A program made the translations under genes and the position numbers. Shown piece after piece: positions 61,791 through 64,000 of a stretch of DNA of 64,000 bases. The DNA is taken from assembly GCF_026385485.1 (NCBI RefSeq), contig NZ_JANIDX010000007.1:1-64000 (forward strand), in the 5' to 3' direction. The notes beneath the pieces were generated by a model. That model was not told the DNA's origin, searched no databases, and worked only from the letters and a program-made list of their open reading frames with translations. This DNA comes from Bombella pollinis (lineage in GTDB: Bacteria; Pseudomonadota; Alphaproteobacteria; Acetobacterales; Acetobacteraceae). Each line of letters begins with the position of its first letter. Position 1 is the stretch's first letter.

Positions 61791-63350
61791 ATGAGGATAA
61801 AGGCATTGTGTTCCCTACCGCAAAAGGGAGGGTGGCGCGGTGCCCTATATCTTATCATGGCGGGATGTATAGCAGCGTTATCTTTGCCGCCGCTTTGCTT
61901 TATCCCGGCTCTTCCTCTTGCTTTGGGGGTTTTGTATCAGGCGGTCGGTCTGGCCCCCACTAAACGGCAAGCGGCGTTATGGGCTTTTTTGTTCGGGATG
62001 GGGTTTTACACAGCAGGTTTATATTGGCTGACGAACGCTATCTTAACGCGTGTTGAGGAGTTTTGGTGGGCTGTGCCGTTCGCAGCCCCCGGTGTGGCTT
62101 TGCTTATTGCCCCCTTATTTATAGTCCCTGCTCTTTTATGCAGGTTGGTACCAGAGGGATGGCCGCGCCTGTTATTATTCGCCGGGAGTTGGACATTGGC
62201 CGATATGGCGCGTGTTTTTTACTTTTCTGGCTTCCCATGGAATCCCCTTGGCAGCGTGCTGGAGCTTCCCGGTTATGTGGGGGATGTGTTGATTCAACCA
62301 GCCTCCCTTATAGGGGTAGATGGGCTGACTTTTATGGTCGTGTTGGCATCGCTGGCTCTATGGCAGGGGCGGCGGGCTGCTTTGGGTGTATGTGTCTGTA
62401 CTATTTTATGGTGCGGCTGGGGTGCGTGGCGTGTTGAGCATCATGCTCATCATTCTGGAGGGGGCAAACCAGCCATTGCCATTGTGCAAGGTAATGTGCC
62501 TGAGGATGATGTTCTGGAACGTGATGGCGCATCGGAGCAATTTGAGTCTTATCTACAGCTAACAGCCCGTGCCGTGGCCGATGCACGGGCGCATTTGCCG
62601 GGCCATCTCCCCGTTGTGATATGGCCCGAATCGGCTTTTCCCGGTTTGTTGGATGAGGATGAATGGGCACGCCAAACCATTGCAACAGCTGCGGCAGGGG
62701 CCCCTGTTCTGTTGGGGTCTGACCGGCGTGCGGGGAAGGGTCGCTGGTATAATAGTTTGATCGCTCTTGCAGCAGATGGCCATATTGAGGCGATTTATGA
62801 CAAAAGCCGCCTTGTCCCCTTTGGGGAATATGAACCATGGATACTACCATTCCATCTTTTACCGGCCGTTGTGGTGCCGGGGCCGGGCTTAACACGGTGG
62901 GACTTGCCGCAGATAGGGCGTGTAGGTCCTATGGTCTGTTATGAGATTATATTCTCTGGCAGTGTGGTAGCGTCTGGTCAGCGGCCAGAGTGGTTACTGA
63001 CAATTTCTAATGATGCTTGGTATGGCAATAGTGCTGGGCCACGGCAACATCTGGCAACAGGCAGGATGCGTGCTGTGGAGGAGGGTTTACCCGTAGTTTT
63101 TGCTAATAACCGGGGTGTGTCTGCTATTTATGATGCAGAAGGGCGGGATGTAGGCCATACAAAATGGGGTAAAGAGCAGACTTTGATTCGTGTTTTACCT
63201 GATGCAGAGGCATGGACAGTTTTTACATATATTGGGCGTTGGGGCCCTTTTACGTTAGCTATTTTGTCAGTTTTAATGGCTGTGTGGGGAGGATACGGGA
63301 GGAAGCAAAAACATGTTCATATTAACGAATCGTTAGTCAAGACGCGTTGA
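61791..63350 (+). CDS. lnt: Apolipoprotein N-acyltransferase
   Basis: 519 aa. An N-terminal multi-helix membrane domain (about 6 helices) is followed by the nitrilase-fold domain with its catalytic Glu-Lys-Cys: WPESAFP, YDKSRLVPFGEYEP and MVCYEIIF. It adds the third acyl chain to lipoproteins after Lgt and LspA. A last hydrophobic helix (FTLAILSVLMAVWG) lies near the C-terminus. Confidence 0.95.
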   Translation: MRIKALCSLPQKGGWRGALYLIMAGCIAALSLPPLCFIPALPLALGVLYQAVGLAPTKRQAALWAFLFGMGFYTAGLYWLTNAILTRVEEFWWAVPFAAPGVALLIAPLFIVPALLCRLVPEGWPRLLLFAGSWTLADMARVFYFSGFPWNPLGSVLELPGYVGDVLIQPASLIGVDGLTFMVVLASLALWQGRRAALGVCVCTILWCGWGAWRVEHHAHHSGGGKPAIAIVQGNVPEDDVLERDGASEQFESYLQLTARAVADARAHLPGHLPVVIWPESAFPGLLDEDEWARQTIATAAAGAPVLLGSDRRAGKGRWYNSLIALAADGHIEAIYDKSRLVPFGEYEPWILPFHLLPAVVVPGPGLTRWDLPQIGRVGPMVCYEIIFSGSVVASGQRPEWLLTISNDAWYGNSAGPRQHLATGRMRAVEEGLPVVFANNRGVSAIYDAEGRDVGHTKWGKEQTLIRVLPDAEAWTVFTYIGRWGPFTLAILSVLMAVWGGYGRKQKHVHINESLVKTR

Positions 63351-63430
63351 CGTAGCTTTCGGATTAACTAATTACTAACGACTTCGTGGAGGGGAGTTGG
63401 TTAATCTGTGGGGAGCGGGGTTGTTGAGTG

Positions 63431-63886
63431 ATGGCTGATATAGCTTCATCTGTTGATTCACATGTTGGTAAGCGTATCCGCTTGTTGCGGGGCTTGCGAA
63501 AATATTCGCAAGAGAGGCTGGCCAAGGCATTAGGTATTACCTTTCAGCAGATACAAAAATATGAGCGCGGGACGAATCGTATCGGTGCAGGCCGCCTGTA
63601 TGAGATAGCGAAAATCTTAGGCGTGCCGGTTGGGTTCTTTTTTGATGAGCTGGATGGCTTTACAACGGCTGCTAATGTTGGCGTGCATGAGGAGCAGACA
63701 CCTTTCCATAAAGGGCGAACTGCAGAGAAAGTAGAGGCGTCTATGGCAGAAAAAGAAATAGCAGGGATTGAACTACTCATGATGCCTGAAACCTTAGAAC
63801 TCGCTAGGGTTTATTATAGCATCAAGGAGGAGCGAAATCGTCAGCAAATCCTTAATTTCATAAGGGAAATGGCTGTTCGCCCATAA
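63431..63886 (+). CDS. XRE-family helix-turn-helix regulator
   Basis: 151 aa from ATG 63431 (GTG 63428 also in frame). The HTH_3 domain is at residues about 12-70: GKRIRLLRGLRKYSQERLAKALGITFQQIQKYERGTNRI, ending in the PVGFFFDEL stretch. The rest is helical, possibly for oligomerisation. The lnt-XRE order is common in alphaproteobacteria, where metK often follows; here a minus-strand gene does instead. Targets unknown. Confidence 0.88.
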   Translation: MADIASSVDSHVGKRIRLLRGLRKYSQERLAKALGITFQQIQKYERGTNRIGAGRLYEIAKILGVPVGFFFDELDGFTTAANVGVHEEQTPFHKGRTAEKVEASMAEKEIAGIELLMMPETLELARVYYSIKEERNRQQILNFIREMAVRP

Positions 63887-63911
63887 AACCATATTGATTT
63901 AAAGAGTCCTG

Positions 63912-64000
63912 TTATGATTTCTTAATTGATGTGGCAAGAAGATGGCTAAACGTGCCAGCGCGATAGGCAGTACGCAACGCATCTTCGTTATATTCATAAT
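63912..64000 (-). CDS. C-terminal end of an unrecognised gene (partial)
   Basis: On the minus strand the frame reads 28 codons, starting YEYNEDALRTAYRAGTFSHL and ending in TAA at 63914-63912. The frame continues past the window edge. The residue composition looks protein-like (helical, AYRAGTFSHLL), but the length is too short to name a family. Convergent with the XRE regulator gene. Confidence 0.4.
   Translation of the reverse strand, partial: YEYNEDALRTAYRAGTFSHLLATSIKKS

Overview
The window reads as a chromosomal segment of an acetic acid bacterium (Alphaproteobacteria, Acetobacteraceae), plausibly close to the bee- and flower-associated Bombella/Saccharibacter group. This is inferred from a gluconate-2-dehydrogenase-type three-subunit membrane dehydrogenase, a respiratory D-lactate dehydrogenase, a Ros/MucR regulator, an alphaproteobacterial two-piece (permuted) tmRNA with the tag ANDNSEVLAVAA, and alphaproteobacterial gene orders (argD-argF-hslO; ribF-ileS-lspA-DUF3035-mutL; fur-olsB-lnt). 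No 16S rRNA is present, so the genus is a guess.

Region 1 (1-12679) is a defence island. An AT-rich unknown membrane protein and an unknown exported protein lead into a complete type I-E CRISPR-Cas locus: cas3, then cas8e-cse2-cas7e-cas5e-cas6e-cas1-cas2 with mostly overlapping stops and starts, a short AT-rich leader, and an array of 37 repeats (29 bp) with 36 spacers (32 bp) on a strict 61-bp period. Repeats decay at the leader-distal end. One more hairpin sits in exact register beyond the array, followed by about 250 bp of structured non-coding DNA. Cas3 and Cas1 keep their catalytic motifs, so the locus looks functional.

Region 2 (12680-31359) is metabolic and stress-related accessory content: an exported esterase, a DapA-family aldolase with an AraC regulator, and a TetR/NemR-like regulator upstream of a YqhD-type alcohol dehydrogenase and an aldehyde dehydrogenase. 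Nearly identical 14-bp operator-like sites precede both the tetR gene and the yqhD-like gene. Then come a cytochrome b561/catalase-peroxidase pair, an RND efflux operon (permease-adaptor-outer membrane factor), and a FAD/Fe-S/triheme sugar dehydrogenase that would feed periplasmic oxidations into ubiquinone.

Region 3 (31480-53242) is mostly core: argD-argF-hslO followed by two uncharacterised genes coupled by ATGA overlaps, a D-aminopeptidase-like hydrolase, recX, a CHAP lipoprotein, tatA, ribF-ileS-lspA-DUF3035-mutL, dld, a DUF1643 gene, a lytic transglycosylase, a GT8-like glycosyltransferase and an AbrB-type membrane protein.

Region 4 (53258-64000) links protein quality control with core functions. 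sspB (the ClpXP adaptor for SsrA-tagged proteins) lies directly beside the tmRNA gene that encodes the tag. Then come thyX, class II aldolase, nfuA, a RutE-like nitroreductase, tsaB-rimI, mucR, fur, olsB-like, lnt and an XRE regulator. The end of an unrecognised minus-strand gene closes the window.
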